Shown piece by piece: positions 45,508 through 53,886 of a stretch of DNA of 64,000 bases. The translations under genes were made by a program, and so were the position numbers. Each line of letters opens with the position of its first letter. The first letter of the stretch is position 1. Below the pieces are notes generated by a model, which saw only the letters and a program-made list of their open reading frames with translations, made no database searches and was not told where the DNA came from. Source of the stretch: VAZQ01 sp963821505 (GTDB taxonomy: Bacteria > Pseudomonadota > Alphaproteobacteria > Rhizobiales > Xanthobacteraceae); NCBI GenBank assembly GCA_963821505.1, contig CAWGEH010000021.1, forward strand, positions 1 to 64,000, read 5' to 3'.

Positions 45508-46731
45508 ATGCGCAAGCTCGTGGAGTATCCGACACCGTCGCTGAACGAGCGCGACCGGCGCTGGGCGATGGTGCGCAAGGAGATGCAAGCGCGGGGCCTC
45601 GATTGCCTGATCCTGTGCGGCTGGCCGGCGATGTGGGACTTCAACATCGCCAACGCGCGCTATCTCTGCCCGATCGGCGGCAATGCCGAGTTCAACGTCC
45701 TGGTTTTTCCGGCCGCGGGCGAGCCGACCTCCTTCATCTATTCGCCGGTATTCACGCAGTATTGGCGCGGCGCGCAGAACTGGGTGGCCGATGTGCGGCC
45801 CAAGCGTGGGACGTTTGCCGACAGCGTCGCCGACCGGCTCGCCGAGCTGGGTCTGCTCGGCGGGAAGATCGGCATCGACGGCCTGGCCGGTCCGCTCGAT
45901 CCGGACGGCTGGGTACCGCACAGCATGTACGTCCGCCTGCAAGAGAGGTTGCCGAACGTCCAACTCGTCAGTCTCGACGACATGATGGAGAAGCTGCGAA
46001 CGGTGAAAAGCCCGGAGGAAATCGCAATTCTCGACAAAGCCGCCGCGCTCGGCGATCTCATGCTGCAAGCGTGCCGGGACACCGCCCGCCCCGGCGTCAA
46101 GGAATGCGAGGTTTACGCCCGCATGATGGAAGTGATGCTGGCCAACGGCGGCGAGGAACCGACGCTGTTCCTGTGGGCCGCCGATGCCCACCCGTATCCG
46201 CACCCGTTCCGGGTGCCGACGACGCGCCCGCTGGAGAAGGGGGACATGATCATCTGCGAGATGCATCCCAAATTCGGCGGCTATTTCACCCATGTCGAAC
46301 GCACGTTCTGTCTGGGTGAGCCGGATGCCCGCTACCTCGACATCCATGACGCCTGTCTCGCCGCCTATCGACGTGGGCTCGATCTGTTCCGACCGCGCGC
46401 CAGGATTTCGGAAGCCATGGACGCGGTCCGCGACACCATCGAAGGCAGCGGGTTCGGTATCTGCGAAGCCGGGATCCATGGCCACGGACTCGCGTCCCTG
46501 GAATATCCGCGCTACCGCCATCACGCCAAGGGCGCCGACGCCGGCGCGCTCGCCGCGATCGGCGACGAATTCCGCCCAGGGATGGTCTTCGCCATGAACA
46601 TCGACCTGTTCGATCCAAAATGGCGCAACGGCGAAACCGGCTGCGTGTTCGCGGAGACCATCGTCATCACCGATGACGGCGCGCGTCGCATGCACTCCTT
46701 CTCGACCGACTTGCAACGGTTGCCGGTGTAG
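45508..46731 (+). CDS. M24-family (creatinase/prolidase fold) protein with altered metal site
   Basis: A 407-residue pita-bread-fold protein with creatinase-like N-terminal domain. The five metal ligands of M24 enzymes are partly changed: the two aspartates appear as E251 (in CEMHPKFGGYF) and H262 (in THVERT), and the first late glutamate as N364 (in FAMNID). H326 (GHGLA) and the last glutamate E383 (AETIVIT) remain. It may act without a dinuclear metal centre, as creatinase does, possibly on a C-N compound brought in by the transporter encoded just upstream. Confidence 0.8.
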   Translation: MRKLVEYPTPSLNERDRRWAMVRKEMQARGLDCLILCGWPAMWDFNIANARYLCPIGGNAEFNVLVFPAAGEPTSFIYSPVFTQYWRGAQNWVADVRPKRGTFADSVADRLAELGLLGGKIGIDGLAGPLDPDGWVPHSMYVRLQERLPNVQLVSLDDMMEKLRTVKSPEEIAILDKAAALGDLMLQACRDTARPGVKECEVYARMMEVMLANGGEEPTLFLWAADAHPYPHPFRVPTTRPLEKGDMIICEMHPKFGGYFTHVERTFCLGEPDARYLDIHDACLAAYRRGLDLFRPRARISEAMDAVRDTIEGSGFGICEAGIHGHGLASLEYPRYRHHAKGADAGALAAIGDEFRPGMVFAMNIDLFDPKWRNGETGCVFAETIVITDDGARRMHSFSTDLQRLPV

Positions 46732-46923
46732 CCCGATCGGGCCGCGCCCGCGACAGGCCCCGCCGTTCCCTTGCGGCACAGTACCAGCGCAAGTCGGGTT
46801 CGCCCCTTGCGTCACGAGATCGTGCACGAAGCGCGCGATGATGACCGTTGTATGCAACGCAAAATTGTTCTGGAATGTGGCTCACGTATGCGGTCGGAGG
46901 GGCTGGACATCGGAAACCTCGCC

Positions 46924-47187
46924 GTGGCAACCACCCGCGCCACTCTCGGCTTGTTCGCCGCCTGCATGCTGGTCGTAATCGACGCGCGTCCGAGCTTTGC
47001 CGAAACCTATCGCCCCTGGTGCGTGCAGTACTCCGGCCGGGGCGGTCGCGACTGCGGATTCACCTCGTACGATCAATGCATGATGACGGCGACTCCCGGC
47101 AGCGGCGGCTCGTGTGTGAAGAACCCATGGTATGTGTGGTACGGCGGGGGCGGCACCACGGGTCAGGGCGGGGCGAGGAGACGGTAA
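46924..47187 (+). CDS. DUF3551 small secreted protein, first tandem copy
   Basis: About 87 residues. A signal-peptide-like helix (ATLGLFAACMLVVI) is followed by the DUF3551 core AETYRPWCVQYSGRGGRDCG, which holds four cysteines, and a glycine-rich end. I chose the GTG at 46924 because it aligns with the ATG of the second copy, including the bases upstream. These proteins are abundant in Bradyrhizobium and have no known function. Confidence 0.78.
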   Translation: MATTRATLGLFAACMLVVIDARPSFAETYRPWCVQYSGRGGRDCGFTSYDQCMMTATPGSGGSCVKNPWYVWYGGGGTTGQGGARRR

Positions 47188-47336
47188 GGACCGGCACGGC
47201 ACTCACGCGGGACGCCACGTCCTTCTCGTGATGCACCGAGCCGGGTGCGGGAGCCGGAGTGAATCGTGCGCAGCACAAGACCATTCCGGAACAGGGAAGA
47301 AGCGAGGGGTCGGAGGGATTGATCTGGAGACTCGCC

Positions 47337-47615
47337 ATGCCAATGATCCGCGTCGCCTTTGCCTTGCTCACCGTTTGGGTGCTGAGCGTGATCGACTCGA
47401 GGCCCAGCTTTGCTGAAACCTACCGTCCCTGGTGCGTGCAGTATTCCGGCCGCAACGGCGGCAGCAGGAGCTGCGCCTTCACCTCCTACGAACAATGCAT
47501 GATGACGGCGGGGCCCGGCACCGGCGGCTCGTGCGTGCCGAATTCGTGGTACCAACGGTACGGACCGAACGGCTCCAGCACCACGGGTCGAGGCGGCCGG
47601 GCCCGGAGATACTGA
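47337..47615 (+). CDS. DUF3551 small secreted protein, second tandem copy
   Basis: A 92-residue paralogue of the preceding gene. Signal peptide MPMIRVAFALLTVWVLSVID, then the same AETYRPWCVQYSGR core with four cysteines and a glycine/arginine-rich tail. GGAGA lies seven bases before the ATG. The pair arose by local duplication: identity is high in the core and extends into upstream DNA. Confidence 0.82.
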   Translation: MPMIRVAFALLTVWVLSVIDSRPSFAETYRPWCVQYSGRNGGSRSCAFTSYEQCMMTAGPGTGGSCVPNSWYQRYGPNGSSTTGRGGRARRY

Positions 47616-47726
47616 GCAGCATCGCAGCGCGGCTGCTGGCGCCGGCGCCGCGGCATGCCTGGCGTTGACCGGACCCCCAAAAGCAGGACATGAAGAGCCG
47701 TTGATCGGCCGGAAGGATAGCCTGCC

Positions 47727-48395
47727 ATGGATTTGAGCGTCCTGGCCTACGCCACGCTTACGCTCTCATTGTTCGTGTCGGCGGTCAAAATGGGCGGCTG
47801 GATCCTCAACGCCAACCCGCGGGCGATCGTCAATGCCGGTCGGTGGTCATTGCTTGCCTTTGCCGGTCTCGCACTGGCGCTCTTGCTGTGGCTCGTCACG
47901 ACCGGCCGGTGGGAATACGCGATGATGCTCGCGGCCTTCATGCTGCCGGTATTCGTGCAGGCCGCGCCGCGCTGGCGCGTGTTGTTTGGTCCACTCAACG
48001 CGACGCGAGGTGGCTTTCCTCCGATCTCTCCGGATCTCGGCACCGGCACCGCACCCTTCGGCTTCTCCACGGCGCACGCGTCGGTCGATCCGGATCTGGT
48101 GCGGCAGTCCATTGCCGTGTTGAGGACCTATCTCGAGCAAACCGGCTTGCACATCGAGTACCAGCCGGCGGACATCAGCTTGCCGCGGGGAGCGGCGACA
48201 GGATCCGGTAACGGGCGGCTGCGGATGTCGAGCGAGGAGGCGCTCGAGGTGCTCGGGCTCGACCCATCCCCGAGCGCGGAGGAGGTGAGGCATGCGCACC
48301 GCCGCCTCGAGCAAAAACTCGATCCCGACGCCGGTGGCACCCCCTACCTGATCAGGAAGATCAACGAGGCCCGGGATGTTCTGCTCGGAGAATAG
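47727..48395 (+). CDS. Membrane protein with degenerate C-terminal J domain
   Basis: A 222-residue protein. Three hydrophobic segments lie in the first 85 residues, followed by a linker and a C-terminal J-like domain. J domains stimulate Hsp70 through an HPD motif. Here the end reads RRLEQKLDPDAGGTPYLIRK, so the histidine is replaced by aspartate (DPD at 199-201) while the rest of the pattern (ARDVLLGE) is kept. It stands 23 bases before an FtsX-type permease gene and may belong to its operon. Confidence 0.72.
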   Translation: MDLSVLAYATLTLSLFVSAVKMGGWILNANPRAIVNAGRWSLLAFAGLALALLLWLVTTGRWEYAMMLAAFMLPVFVQAAPRWRVLFGPLNATRGGFPPISPDLGTGTAPFGFSTAHASVDPDLVRQSIAVLRTYLEQTGLHIEYQPADISLPRGAATGSGNGRLRMSSEEALEVLGLDPSPSAEEVRHAHRRLEQKLDPDAGGTPYLIRKINEARDVLLGE

Positions 48396-48418
48396 GCTGC
48401 ATTCGCCGGGGGAACGGG

Positions 48419-49711
48419 ATGGCGCGACGACGGCATGATCGTTGGCTGCTGATCCGGCTGGCCGCGCAGAACGTCGCCCGCCGCCCGCTGCGGGCGATCT
48501 TTCTCGGCGTGGCCGTGATGCTCGGCGTCGGCATCGGCTTCGCCAGCTTCGTCGCCGGCTGGGCGTTGCGCGAGGGCATGGCGACGAGTTTCTCGCGCAT
48601 GGGCGCCGACCTCGTCGTCGTTCCCCGCGCGACGCTGGTCAATATTACCGCCAGCCTGCTGACCGTGCAGCCGACCGAGGAGACCTTGGCCGCCGATCTG
48701 GGGCAACGAATCGCCGCCATTCCCGGGATCGCCCAAGTGGCGCCGCAACGCATCGTCCCCGCGCTGGTCGAGGGGCACAATGTCAATCTGATCGCGTTCG
48801 ATCCGGCGCACGACTTTTCGGTGCTGCCCTGGCTGGAGGAACGTCAGGCGGGGCCGATCGACGGCCTGATCGCCGGCGGCAATCTCCTCGCGCGGCCTGG
48901 CACAACCCTCACGGTGTGCGGAATGCCGCTGCGGGTTTACGGCCGGCTCGGAAAGACGGGCGTCGGTCCGTTCGACGACTCCTATTTCCTGAGCTTCAAC
49001 GCCCTGGCCGACATGGTTTCGTTCTGCCGAGCATCGGACGCGCGGACCGCCGGCAAGCCGGCTGCGGCGCCGGCGCAGGACGGCCCGCCGGTCGCCGGCA
49101 TGAACCACGCCGACCCCAACGTCTGCTCGCCCGACCTGCCGCTCGACCGGGTCTCGGCATTCCTGCTGCAGCTCGCCCCGGGGGCAACGGTGGAAGAAGT
49201 CAAGTTCGGCCTCGCCCGGCTCTCTGACATCAAGATCGTCGAGGGCAATACAGTCCTTACCTCCTCGCGCCAGGCGCTGAGCACCCTCCTGATCGGCGTT
49301 GCCGCCTTCACTGCATTCCAGCTCGTCGCCCTGCTGATCCTGGTCTCGCTGTTGTTCTCGGCGATCGTGCAGGAACGCTACCGCGAAGTCGGTCTGTTGC
49401 GGGCGATGGGCGCCAAGCCCAATCAGGTGATGACGATCATTCTGACGGAGGCGTCCATCATCACCGGCCTCGGCGGCCTCGCCGGCCTCGCCTTCGGCAC
49501 CGCCGTGCTGCTGATGTTCGCCCGCTCGCTGGGCTTCTACTTCCGGCTGCTCGGCGTCCCGTTCGCCTGGCCGCCGCTCGCCGTCCTCGAGGCCGGCGCC
49601 GCTCTGGCGATCGTGTTCTCGGCGGTCCTCGGTCTCGTCGGCGCCTTCCTGCCGGCGTGGCGGGTGCGCGGAATGGCGCCCTATGCCCTCATTCAGACGG
49701 AAGGTCGATGA
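48419..49711 (+). CDS. FtsX/MacB-type ABC transporter permease
   Basis: A 430-residue permease. One helix lies near residues 25-45 (AIFLGVAVMLGVGIGFASF), then a periplasmic domain of about 220 residues with two cysteines, and three C-terminal helices ending in VRGMAPYALIQTEGR. The LRAMGAKPNQVMTIILTEA coupling region is typical. Such permeases drive extracytoplasmic work such as lipoprotein release, and many do not import anything. It overlaps by a few codons the earliest frame of the next ATPase gene. Confidence 0.85.
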   Translation: MARRRHDRWLLIRLAAQNVARRPLRAIFLGVAVMLGVGIGFASFVAGWALREGMATSFSRMGADLVVVPRATLVNITASLLTVQPTEETLAADLGQRIAAIPGIAQVAPQRIVPALVEGHNVNLIAFDPAHDFSVLPWLEERQAGPIDGLIAGGNLLARPGTTLTVCGMPLRVYGRLGKTGVGPFDDSYFLSFNALADMVSFCRASDARTAGKPAAAPAQDGPPVAGMNHADPNVCSPDLPLDRVSAFLLQLAPGATVEEVKFGLARLSDIKIVEGNTVLTSSRQALSTLLIGVAAFTAFQLVALLILVSLLFSAIVQERYREVGLLRAMGAKPNQVMTIILTEASIITGLGGLAGLAFGTAVLLMFARSLGFYFRLLGVPFAWPPLAVLEAGAALAIVFSAVLGLVGAFLPAWRVRGMAPYALIQTEGR

Positions 49712-49712
49712 C

Positions 49713-51107
49713 GTGACGCTGTCGGCGCAGTCGCTGACCAAGCGCTATGGCACTGCTCCGGGCTACGACGCCGTGCAAGGCGCCAGCCTCGAACTGCGCC
49801 TCGGCGAATTCGTCTCGATCGTCGGCCGATCTGGTTCCGGCAAGTCGACCCTGATGGCCATGCTCGGCGCACTCACCAAGCCGACGCGCGGCAAGGTCCT
49901 GCTCGACGGCACCGACGTCTGGGAGCTGCCGGAAACGGAGCTCGCGACCTTCCGCTCCCGTCACATCGGCTTCGTCTTCCAATTCCCGAGCCTGTTGTCG
50001 AACCTGACCGCGGTGGACAACGTCGCCGTTCCTGCGCTGCTCGGCCGCACCATGGATGGCGAGCAGGCATACGCGCGCGCCCACGATCTGCTCGCCCGCG
50101 TCGGCCTTGCGGACCGCGCCGACGCCTATCCCGGCAGCATGTCGGGCGGCGAGCAGCGCCGGATCGCCATCGCTCGCGCGCTGATCAATTCGCCCCCGCT
50201 GTTGCTCGCCGACGAGCCGACGAGCGATCTCGACGAGGATACCGAAGCCGACATCATCGACCTCCTCGGAGAGTTGCAGAGGACGGAGCGCTTCGGCTTC
50301 GTGCTCGTGACCCACAATCTGGAACTCGCCAAGCGTGCGCAGCGGACCTACGAGATGCGCCAAGGCGGGCTCGCGGCGACCGATCTGCCGCCGGCGATGG
50401 CGGAGGCGGAGCGTCCGCGGCACTTCGGGCCGGCCAGGGTCCCTCTCGAACCGGCGATGCCTTCCGCAGCACGCGCGCCGATTCGCCTGGGCGCGACCTT
50501 GTGGCGGGGCATGCAGGCCTTCCTGCTTGCCGGAATACTGATTTTCGCCGCCATCCTGCTGGCCGACTTCGGCGTCGAGAAATATCAGGAGATGCGGGTC
50601 CGGCAACGCGGCGCGCGCATCGCGGCGTTGCGGCACCTGGCGCTCAATAGCCTGCGCGGCGACGTCCAGTCGGTCACCGACCTCGGCGACGGCCGATACG
50701 AGCTGACGACTTATCTGCAGAACGTCGGCGGCGGCCAGCCGATCTATGTCATGGCGCCGGAGATGCGCGCCTACGTTCAGGTGCGCACGATTTGGCAAGA
50801 GGTGCCGATGAAGCCGAGCGACGAAAGCACCAGCGGTGTACTGAAAATCGAGGACCGGCAAACCTACCGCTATGTGTTCGACGCTCGCGTCAGGGACTTC
50901 GCGCAATTGCTCCCCAACTACATGCACGTGCGTTTCTCCGGCACCATGCTGGTCAGCCCGAGCAGCATGCCGAAGGAGGACGTGTTCGAGCGCAAGGACA
51001 ATTATTACGTCTACCTCAAGCCGTTCGATGTCGCCGATGACGTCGTTTTGAAACGGATGCGATTTTCCGGCAAGCCGCCGGTGTGGATCCCGATGCCGCC
51101 GCACTGA
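49713..51107 (+). CDS. LolD/MacB-type ABC ATPase fused to a membrane-anchored extracytoplasmic domain
   Basis: About 464 residues. Residues 1-225 form a LolD-class ATPase: Walker A GRSGSGKST at 38-46, Q90, signature MSGGEQRR at 143-150, Walker B LLLADEPTSDLD and H201. After a linker, one transmembrane helix (about 267-285, FLLAGILIFAAILLADFG) leads to a domain of about 175 residues rich in beta strands, with no family recognised. ATPases of this class normally end near residue 230, so the fusion is unusual. GTG at 49713 has GGAAGG upstream; ATG at 49683 is the alternative. Confidence 0.8.
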   Translation: MTLSAQSLTKRYGTAPGYDAVQGASLELRLGEFVSIVGRSGSGKSTLMAMLGALTKPTRGKVLLDGTDVWELPETELATFRSRHIGFVFQFPSLLSNLTAVDNVAVPALLGRTMDGEQAYARAHDLLARVGLADRADAYPGSMSGGEQRRIAIARALINSPPLLLADEPTSDLDEDTEADIIDLLGELQRTERFGFVLVTHNLELAKRAQRTYEMRQGGLAATDLPPAMAEAERPRHFGPARVPLEPAMPSAARAPIRLGATLWRGMQAFLLAGILIFAAILLADFGVEKYQEMRVRQRGARIAALRHLALNSLRGDVQSVTDLGDGRYELTTYLQNVGGGQPIYVMAPEMRAYVQVRTIWQEVPMKPSDESTSGVLKIEDRQTYRYVFDARVRDFAQLLPNYMHVRFSGTMLVSPSSMPKEDVFERKDNYYVYLKPFDVADDVVLKRMRFSGKPPVWIPMPPH

Positions 51108-51209
51108 TGCCGGGAGTTGCGAATTTGCCGGGGCCGACGACCTTGATCGGCGAACGACATTGTTGTGCAATGACGCGCAACCATGCACGGGAAGCGGAGG
51201 AGCTGGGCC

Positions 51210-53039
51210 ATGTCTGACGGGCGCAAGCCGAAATTGCGAGAAGCCGCCGCGGAGGCACCTCTTCCCGAGTTGGATCTGCGGAGCGGCCCGCAAGACGCGC
51301 CGGACAAGCCGCTGAGCCCCGAACAGATGTACCTCAAGCGCAAGGCCGAGGTGACGCAGCAGGACAATGAAACCTTTGCGGAATATTTGCAGGAAAAGAG
51401 CGCACGCGACCAGCAGCAAAGACTGCAACCAGCCGAACCGCCGCAACGCAAGCCGGTGAAAGTCAATCGGCGCACCCTCCTGACCTGGGCCGCCGGCACC
51501 GCGGCGGTCGGCGAGGTGGTCACCGTGGGCTATCCCATGCTCACCGGCCAGAACATACCGCCCCACGGGCTTCAGCATGGCGGCGCCACCTATACCGAAG
51601 CCCAGCGCCACGCGATCGATCGCGAATTGGTCAATCCGCAAGCGGATATGGGCGGCAGGCGGTTCGGCGAATGGGTGCTTCTGATGCCGACCAAGCTCGG
51701 CGGCGGCACCTATGCCGTGAACCTCAATACCGGCCGGACGCTCGCCTGGATTTCATATTGGAACTACGGCGACTACAACCCGATCTCGCATCATCTCTGC
51801 GCCTTCCCGAGCGCGGATCCGGCGAAGGGCTTCGAATGGATCAACAGCACCCAGGGCGGGAAGAATTCCCTGATCTACGGCATTCCCACCAACATCGAGA
51901 CCCCGGCCGAAGGATTCAATATCTACCGCGTCCGTTATGACGGCGCCCAAATGGAGTTGATGGAAAATGTTGCGGAAACCACCGGCCTCGGTCTCGGCGT
52001 CCACGTGACCATCGATCCCAAGACCGCCGAGCGCTATTTCGTCACCGACGGGCAGAAGGACATCGCGGCGTGCTTCGACCGGCAGACTTCGCGGGTCATC
52101 GCCGCGCTCAAATACGACTGGGTGCCCAACGTGCGCAACCTCGCAGACGGCTGGAAGAAGGGCGGTGTGCTCAAGATCTCCAGGATCTATCCCGACAAGG
52201 CGACCGGCAAATACGACTATCTCGGCACCAAGGGCCAGAAGATCGAATGGGAAATGGTGCCGATGGGCGAGTTGTTCGTCGAGGAGGGAACGATCCCGGG
52301 CGATGATATCCACAGTCTCTGCGGCGCCGACGGCACCATCTGGCATCCGACCGGCCGGTGGGCGTCCACGGTCGTCAGGCTGTGCGGAGGCCAGGTCATC
52401 CTCGATGCCGAGAAGAATTTCGAGCCGGTGGCATTCCTCCAGTTCAACAAGGACGCGCCCAACCAGTATCCGATCACCAAGATCGACAACGATCACTGGG
52501 AGGTCAAGTTCGACCAGATTTTCTCGCCCGGCCACGAAGTCGGGTTCTCTCCGGACGGCCGGTTCCTGTGCATGATGAACAATCTGCGCGAGAACAATTG
52601 CTCCGTTTTCGATTCGAGCGACCCGGATCCGCGCAACTGGAAAAAAATCGCGCATATCGAGGATCCGCTGTGGCGCGGGAAATATCCCAACCCGTTCCAC
52701 ATGGTGTTCTCCATGGACAGCTCCAAGCTCTACCTTTCCATCCTTCACCCCTCGCCGGCCAGCAGCGGCGTCATGGTGGTCGACACCAATACCTGGAAGA
52801 TCAAGAAGGAAATCCAGGGCATCGGACCGGACATGCAAACCCTGGCGATCACCTATGACGGCAAATACGTGGTGGGCGTGTTCAGCGGCTTCCAGCGGCT
52901 ATCGAGCGGCATCGCCTTCATCGACGCCGAGAGCGACGAGTTGGTCGGCATCTGGCCGAGCAATGGCGGCCATCATGACTGCGTGATCATTCCGACCAAG
53001 CTCGAGCACATGAAGCACACGAGGTCGTGCACGCTTTAG
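51210..53039 (+). CDS. Copper beta-propeller oxidoreductase resembling thiocyanate dehydrogenase
   Basis: A 609-residue protein, remotely NosZ-like. A cytoplasmic N-region of about 85 residues precedes a twin-arginine signal (VNRRTLLTWAAGTAAVG, 84-100). The propeller contains ISHHLCAFPS (H194, H195), TTGLGLGVHV (H265), EWEMVPMGELF (E346/E348), SPGHEVGFS (H442), NPFHMVFS (H497) and NGGHHDC (H588, H589). From memory, the Thioalkalivibrio thiocyanate dehydrogenase uses K103, H135, H136, H206, E288, H381, H438 and H528; matching residues occur here at an offset of 59-61, including K162. No CuA domain follows, which excludes nitrous-oxide reductase. GGAGG precedes the ATG by nine bases. The assignment needs comparison with databases. 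Confidence 0.75.
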   Translation: MSDGRKPKLREAAAEAPLPELDLRSGPQDAPDKPLSPEQMYLKRKAEVTQQDNETFAEYLQEKSARDQQQRLQPAEPPQRKPVKVNRRTLLTWAAGTAAVGEVVTVGYPMLTGQNIPPHGLQHGGATYTEAQRHAIDRELVNPQADMGGRRFGEWVLLMPTKLGGGTYAVNLNTGRTLAWISYWNYGDYNPISHHLCAFPSADPAKGFEWINSTQGGKNSLIYGIPTNIETPAEGFNIYRVRYDGAQMELMENVAETTGLGLGVHVTIDPKTAERYFVTDGQKDIAACFDRQTSRVIAALKYDWVPNVRNLADGWKKGGVLKISRIYPDKATGKYDYLGTKGQKIEWEMVPMGELFVEEGTIPGDDIHSLCGADGTIWHPTGRWASTVVRLCGGQVILDAEKNFEPVAFLQFNKDAPNQYPITKIDNDHWEVKFDQIFSPGHEVGFSPDGRFLCMMNNLRENNCSVFDSSDPDPRNWKKIAHIEDPLWRGKYPNPFHMVFSMDSSKLYLSILHPSPASSGVMVVDTNTWKIKKEIQGIGPDMQTLAITYDGKYVVGVFSGFQRLSSGIAFIDAESDELVGIWPSNGGHHDCVIIPTKLEHMKHTRSCTL

Positions 53040-53143
53040 AGCGCATCCCGATTGGCTCGAAATCGTGATGCGCTCCAAATTCTTCGATCTTGCGCATGTT
53101 CTGTTCGGAAAACCGGTTCCCACTTTTCCGGAACATGCGCTAG
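53037..53143. repeat. Palindromic repeat, TAGAGCGC family, copy 3
   Basis: TAGAGCGCATCCCGATTGG to CCGGAACATGCGCTAG, about 90 percent like the copy at 5291-5396 by eye. A second short palindrome (GAGCGAAACCG with its mirrored GATTTCGCTC) adjoins it at 53143-53180. The TAG is the stop codon of the copper protein gene. Confidence 0.85.
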
Positions 53144-53204
53144 AGCGAAACCGTTTCGGATCGAATGGCGATTTCGCTCTGACCCGGGAACGCCGGCACT
53201 GCCG

Positions 53205-53759
53205 TCAGTCCGGCCCCGGCCGTTCATGCTCCGCAGGGTAGGTCAGCGACATGCCTGGGCCGGGCCGGGCTGCGCCGGTCATGCGCGCGGGCTCGACGTG
53301 ATCCTTCCCGAGAATGTGAAACACGGTCTCGCCCGCCGCCATCAGGTAATCCGCGATGATGCGCCGGTGACATCGCCACCAGACAGCCTCGGCGCACATG
53401 ATCGCGCACCGCTCTCCATGACCGAGCGCGCGCAGGCGCGCGAGCCCGGAACGGAACGTTTCGGTCAGCGTATAGTCGGCATAATTGTGAAAGCTCTGGT
53501 TTTGCCAGAACGCGTTCACGCCCGGCGCAACGTCGTGCTGCTTTGCGCGCAACCCGCCCAGCGCCGCAATGTGCTCGTAGCCGATGTGATCTTGCGCCAG
53601 GGCCTCGGGCAGGACGTCGCGGTTGTATTGCGGGTTCGAACGCGATCGCGGGACGGTTCGAACGTCGACCACGCGCCGGATTTGCTGTGATTTCAGCAAG
53701 TCCACCAACTCGGCCAGCGCGCGGGTCGAATGTCCGATCGTGAAGAATGGGTGCGCCAT
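53205..53759 (-). CDS. DUF488 family protein
   Basis: A 184-residue cytoplasmic protein. The family opening is HPFFTIGHSTRALAELVDLL, followed by VVDVRTVPRSRSNPQYN and an internal CAEAVWWRCHRRIIADYL, which holds conserved cysteines and arginines. The molecular role of DUF488 is not known. I chose the methionine at 53759, which keeps the usual start of the fold. It is divergent from the PPC-domain gene. Confidence 0.88.
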   Translation of the reverse strand: MAHPFFTIGHSTRALAELVDLLKSQQIRRVVDVRTVPRSRSNPQYNRDVLPEALAQDHIGYEHIAALGGLRAKQHDVAPGVNAFWQNQSFHNYADYTLTETFRSGLARLRALGHGERCAIMCAEAVWWRCHRRIIADYLMAAGETVFHILGKDHVEPARMTGAARPGPGMSLTYPAEHERPGPD

Positions 53760-53886
53760 GTTGCCGTTCCAACGCACGCCTGCTGCCGGCTCGCCACGGC
53801 GCCGGCAGGATCATGCCCCGAGCGGTTACGGCAGGGGAACCTTTTGCCCGGCCGCACTGTTCCCTGGACGTTCGATGCATAGCAGG

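Noticed and set aside
45508..46731. DMSP lyase DddP or ordinary prolidase
   Set aside because: Both keep the canonical aspartate/glutamate metal ligands, three of which are changed here.
49689..51641. 650-codon minus-strand open frame
   Set aside because: Shadow of the fused ATPase and copper protein genes; no recognisable protein features.
51210..53039. Nitrous-oxide reductase (NosZ)
   Set aside because: The propeller resembles NosZ remotely, but there is no C-terminal cupredoxin domain with the CuA cysteine pair, and no nosDFYL genes are near.
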